Assembly (NCBI GenBank): GCA_945906015.1
Contig: CAMDQV010000062.1
Span: 1-9,398 of the forward strand
Source of the DNA: Pedobacter schmidteae
Lineage (GTDB): Bacteria > Bacteroidota > Bacteroidia > Sphingobacteriales > Sphingobacteriaceae
DNA: 9,398 bases
Reading direction: 5' to 3'
The position numbers and the translations under genes are program-made. Position 1 is the stretch's first letter, and each line of letters begins with the position of its first letter. A model generated the notes under the pieces. That model did not search any database. It worked only from the letters and a program-made list of their open reading frames with translations, and was not told where the DNA came from. Positions 7,273-9,398 of this stretch are shown one piece after another.

Positions 7273-7605
7273 GATATAGAAGTTCAATATGCTTTGAGTA
7301 CAAGCCAGCATTCATTTATGATCGAACAGGATGGAAACTGGATTCAGGGAACTCATAAAGGAAATCACGATACAAAAAATATGGTGGGTACCATAGCTGG
7401 AAATGAGTTAAGGATCAGAAGTACAATCCCAATTGTTGGAAAAATCATAATCTACCTCTTTTCAGGAAAAGTGAATGGAGATATTATTTCCGGAGATATC
7501 CAAATGGGCGAATATCTGACGGCTAAATTTACAGCCAGACGTAACACAACAAAACTTCCGAAACAAAAAGTAATGATTCCGGGTGGTCAGCCACTGGCAA
7601 CCTGA
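6856..7605 (+). CDS. Chimeric exported protein: RraA-like N-terminal half fused in frame to the SelA-type beta domain
   Basis: This 249-residue intact ORF starts with a Sec signal peptide (hydrophobic core ~9-20, likely cleavage at VSA-QA near 26/27). Residues 26-140 match residues 23-137 of the RraA-like protein at 8667 without gaps, at about 81% identity (AIPKEELIFLTS, YLYQYERNWKI, GRHLHWPINMLT). After Gly139-Asp140 the chain switches abruptly. Residues 141-249 match residues 441-549 of the SelA-like protein at about 85% identity, ending identically in IPGGQPLAT. The hybrid lacks the RraA catalytic half, including the Arg-Asp-x-Asp motif, and lacks the whole PLP domain. Neither missing part is found downstream in another frame, so this is not a frameshift. 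The join falls at the edge of the beta domain and leaves it nearly whole. The gene ends in tandem stops (TGA TAA). A binding or scaffold role for the beta domain is possible. A neutral by-product of duplication is the alternative. Confidence 0.85.
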   Translation: MFSKNYKFYLLVVLVCFLGSSSNVSAQAIPKEELIFLTSSWKGEHFQDGRPRISDELIKRACEIGIEEAWQIVNNEVYLYQYERNWKIFHEKVIVVGRALTAQFMPIRPDVKKNIVDRAAKEGRAGRHLHWPINMLTQGDIEVQYALSTSQHSFMIEQDGNWIQGTHKGNHDTKNMVGTIAGNELRIRSTIPIVGKIIIYLFSGKVNGDIISGDIQMGEYLTAKFTARRNTTKLPKQKVMIPGGQPLAT

Positions 7606-9074
7606 TAAAATAATTTTTAACAATTTAAAAGCATTGTAATATGAAACGCAGAGACATTATTAAAGGTATGGCAGCAATGCCCTTGTTGGGCTTGATTAAT
7701 CCTATTGATTCAGTACTGGCTTCAATGCCAGAGAAATTTAAGAAAAAGCGCCTGGTTATTGATACTCATATTGAGACCTGGAATTTTGATCCAAGATTCC
7801 CTTTTAAACATCCTGAGAATCCAAATTTAAAAGTGGCCATAGAGGCTCCAATTGAGAATCAGGTGAAGCAAATGAAGGATTTCAATATAACCTATGGGGT
7901 ATTAATAAATCCGCGTTATTATGGATGGGATAATTCTTATAAGGCTCATTGTGTTAAAACTTATCCCAATCATTTTGTTGCTCATGGCTTATTGAATCCG
8001 CATGATCCTAAAATTGTCGATAATCTTAGATATTGGGTTAATGAACATGGTTTTCAGGGGATGCGTTTCAGTCCGATTTACACTCCCAAAGAAACCTGGT
8101 TAAACTCCCCGGAACATTATCCTCTTTGGAAGGAAGCAGAAAAACTGGGGCTTTGCTTCAACTATTATATTGTTCCTCACCAGATGCCGATGCTGGAGGA
8201 TATGGCAGAGCGCTTTCCGGGTGTGAAAATTGTAGTTGACCATGCCGGAAAACCTGATCTGAAAGCTGCTGATTGCTGGCCTGAATTCAAAAAAATGTTT
8301 AAACTCAGCCGTTTCTCAAATGTTTGGATAAGTAATTCAGAGCCTTATGAAATGTCAGAGATCAAGAAGTATCCCTATGAAGATACATTGCCGTTTTATA
8401 AGGCCATTTATGAAGAGTTTGGAGCCAAGCAGATCATCTGGGGTACTGGTTATCCTTTCCCAAGATGGGAACTGCCAATGGATAAAGAGCTGGAATTTAT
8501 GGATAAGTACTGTAATTTTTATACCGATAACGATCTGGACCTAATCATGGGGAAAAATGCCCTCGGTATATGGAAATTTCCTGGAAAGTCATGAGTGTAA
8601 ATAGTTCAAATAATGGCAAAAAATTAAACCGAAATCACTACATAGATAATACTTATTATAACACACATGAAATATAGTTTCCAGTTATTGCTTTCCTTTT
8701 GCTTGCTGATATTACCCTTAAAATCTTTGTTCGCTCAAGCTATTCCCAAAGAGGAACTGATTTTTTTGACTTCTGCCTGGAAAGGTGAACGTTTTGAGGA
8801 TGGTCGCCCACGTATCCCTGATGAGCTGTTGAATCGTGCAAAATCGATTGGAATTGAAGAGGCCTGGCAAATATTAAATAATGAAGGCTATTTGTATCAA
8901 TATGAGCGAAACTGGAAAATATTGCATGAAGATGAAAAAGTTATTGGAAGGGCTTTAACGGCTTTTTATATGCCTATTCGTCCTGATGTGGAGAAGAATA
9001 TTGTAGATCGTGCTGCCGCAGAAGGCAAGCAAGGCAGGCATTTGCACTGGCCTATCAATATGCTTACCAAGGGT
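7273..9074. repeat. Tandem duplication unit, copy 2
   Basis: This is the second copy of the ~1.8 kb unit. It runs from the beta-domain part of the hybrid gene, through the second amidohydrolase_2 gene, to the equivalent Gly-Asp codons (9072-9077) of the RraA-like gene. Protein identity to copy 1 is uneven by my manual counts: about 85% in the beta domain, 92% in the amidohydrolase and 81% in the RraA N-terminal half. The right boundary is where the hybrid stops resembling RraA. The true exchange point may lie a few codons either way. Confidence 0.78.
7641..8594 (+). CDS. Tat-exported amidohydrolase-2 family (TIM-barrel) protein, copy 2
   Basis: This 317-residue protein differs from the copy at 5844-6797 at 24 positions by my count (~92% identity), with no gaps. 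It has the same twin-arginine leader and the same unusual metal-site pattern: His43-Ile-Glu45, His180, His201 and Gly270 in WGTGYP. Many substitutions change charge and cluster in the second half: Asp136His, Lys146Ile, His148Thr, Met204Lys, His224Arg, Gly237Glu, Met275Arg, Tyr288Asp. Met275Arg lies just after the GTGYP loop at the barrel mouth and Met204Lys just after DHAG, so substrate preference could differ between copies. It begins 35 nt after the hybrid gene. The first copy has an almost equal 34-nt gap, as expected if the spacer was duplicated too. Function is as uncertain as for copy 1. Confidence 0.85.
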   Translation: MKRRDIIKGMAAMPLLGLINPIDSVLASMPEKFKKKRLVIDTHIETWNFDPRFPFKHPENPNLKVAIEAPIENQVKQMKDFNITYGVLINPRYYGWDNSYKAHCVKTYPNHFVAHGLLNPHDPKIVDNLRYWVNEHGFQGMRFSPIYTPKETWLNSPEHYPLWKEAEKLGLCFNYYIVPHQMPMLEDMAERFPGVKIVVDHAGKPDLKAADCWPEFKKMFKLSRFSNVWISNSEPYEMSEIKKYPYEDTLPFYKAIYEEFGAKQIIWGTGYPFPRWELPMDKELEFMDKYCNFYTDNDLDLIMGKNALGIWKFPGKS

Positions 9075-9398
9075 GATGTGTATGTTGCTGATAATGAAGG
9101 TAGAGTAGGTTCATTGATGGGTGATAATCTTGGGAATGTAATCTATAAAAACTCAGGGAACGGAGTAATATTTGATGGGTTTGCCCGTGATGTTGACGGT
9201 TTGGCCGAGATCAAGGGATTTAACGCCTTTGTAAGAGATTTTGCACCTCAGTTTTTACAGGGTGTTGTGTTGATGGGTTTGAATACTCCAGTTACAATCG
9301 GACAAGCCATTGTTCTGCCCGGAGATCTGGTGATTGCTGGCCGTGCTGGGGTAGTATTTATTCCTGCTCATATGGCTGAACAGGTTATTGCTGCTGCA
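8667..9398 (+). CDS. Exported RraA-like family protein (3' truncated by window edge)
   Basis: From ATG 8667 the frame is open to the last base, giving 244 codons without a stop. The protein has a Sec signal peptide (core ~6-18, likely cleavage near LFA-QA at 23/24). A ~110-residue region follows that is shared with the hybrid at 6856, and then the recognisable RraA/HMG-CHA-aldolase-like fold: GSLMGDNLGNVIY (148-160), VIFDGFARDVDGL (167-179, with Arg174, Asp175 and Asp177 matching the conserved R-D-x-D), LNTPVTIGQ (205-213) and LPGDLVIAGRAGVVFIP (217-233). Relatives are metal-dependent 4-hydroxy-4-methyl-2-oxoglutarate aldolases or, in E. coli RraA, an RNase E inhibitor. An exported copy cannot be acting on RNase E, so an enzymatic or binding role is more likely. 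Near the end, AGRAGVV replaces the more usual A-D-x-D-G-V. The gap from the upstream gene is 72 nt. A few dozen C-terminal residues are probably missing. Confidence 0.82.
   Translation, partial: MKYSFQLLLSFCLLILPLKSLFAQAIPKEELIFLTSAWKGERFEDGRPRIPDELLNRAKSIGIEEAWQILNNEGYLYQYERNWKILHEDEKVIGRALTAFYMPIRPDVEKNIVDRAAAEGKQGRHLHWPINMLTKGDVYVADNEGRVGSLMGDNLGNVIYKNSGNGVIFDGFARDVDGLAEIKGFNAFVRDFAPQFLQGVVLMGLNTPVTIGQAIVLPGDLVIAGRAGVVFIPAHMAEQVIAAA

Noticed and set aside
6856..7605. The hybrid gene as a frameshifted pseudogene
   Set aside because: Neither the missing RraA half nor the missing PLP domain is present in any nearby frame. The join is clean and in frame, with a complete signal peptide and stop.
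8347..8544. A 65-codon + strand frame inside the second amidohydrolase_2 gene, and an 80-codon frame at 3431-3673
   Set aside because: They are out-of-frame shadows of strongly conserved genes, with no independent support.
1..9398. CRISPR array, insertion sequence, tRNA or rRNA
   Set aside because: No regularly spaced short repeats, transposase-like frame, terminal inverted repeats or tRNA-like cloverleaf were seen. The only large repeat is the gene duplication.

Overview
The window looks like Bacteroidota chromosome. It is AT-rich, there is no recurring Shine-Dalgarno pattern, and several signal peptides end in the phylum-typical ...AQ boundary. Every gene lies on the + strand and nearly all gaps are under 75 nt. 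This is an inference from composition and protein style; no phylogenetic marker is present.

Layout. (1) Positions 2-664 hold the 3' end of a SelA-like PLP enzyme with an extra C-terminal beta domain, followed by a C9 tract and a terminator-like hairpin. (2) A new block opens at 765 with an exported CBM9-like protein. (3) Two tandem, diverged cog3964-type amidohydrolases with signal peptides follow (1520-2833 and 2854-4158). (4) Then comes a full-length Tat-type SelA-like PLP enzyme with the same C-terminal beta domain (4160-5809). (5) Next is a Tat-type amidohydrolase-2 family protein (5844-6797). (6) At 6856-7605 is a hybrid gene: the N-terminal half of an RraA-like protein joined in frame to the SelA-type beta domain. 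(7) A second copy of the amidohydrolase-2 gene, about 92% identical in protein, lies at 7641-8594. (8) An RraA-like gene with no fusion starts at 8667 and runs off the window.

The main observation is that genes 4-8 have the structure expected from a tandem duplication of about 1.8 kb. The unit is [SelA beta domain - amidohydrolase_2 - RraA N-terminal half]. Its internal breakpoint created a chimeric, exported protein that retains neither the PLP active site nor the RraA catalytic half. The duplicate amidohydrolase starts sit exactly 1797 nt apart. The hybrid is an intact ORF with a signal peptide. Its parts have diverged by about 15-19% in protein from their parents, so it is old and seems maintained, not an assembly artefact or a fresh pseudogene.

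Taken together the genes suggest an envelope or periplasmic catabolic system. It would bind a carbohydrate-like ligand (CBM9), hydrolyse it (cog3964 amidohydrolases, amidohydrolase_2), perform PLP-dependent elimination (SelA-like) and possibly aldol cleavage (RraA-like). The substrate cannot be read from sequence. Several metal-site residues expected in the two hydrolase superfamilies are replaced, so the chemistry may differ from that of the named families.
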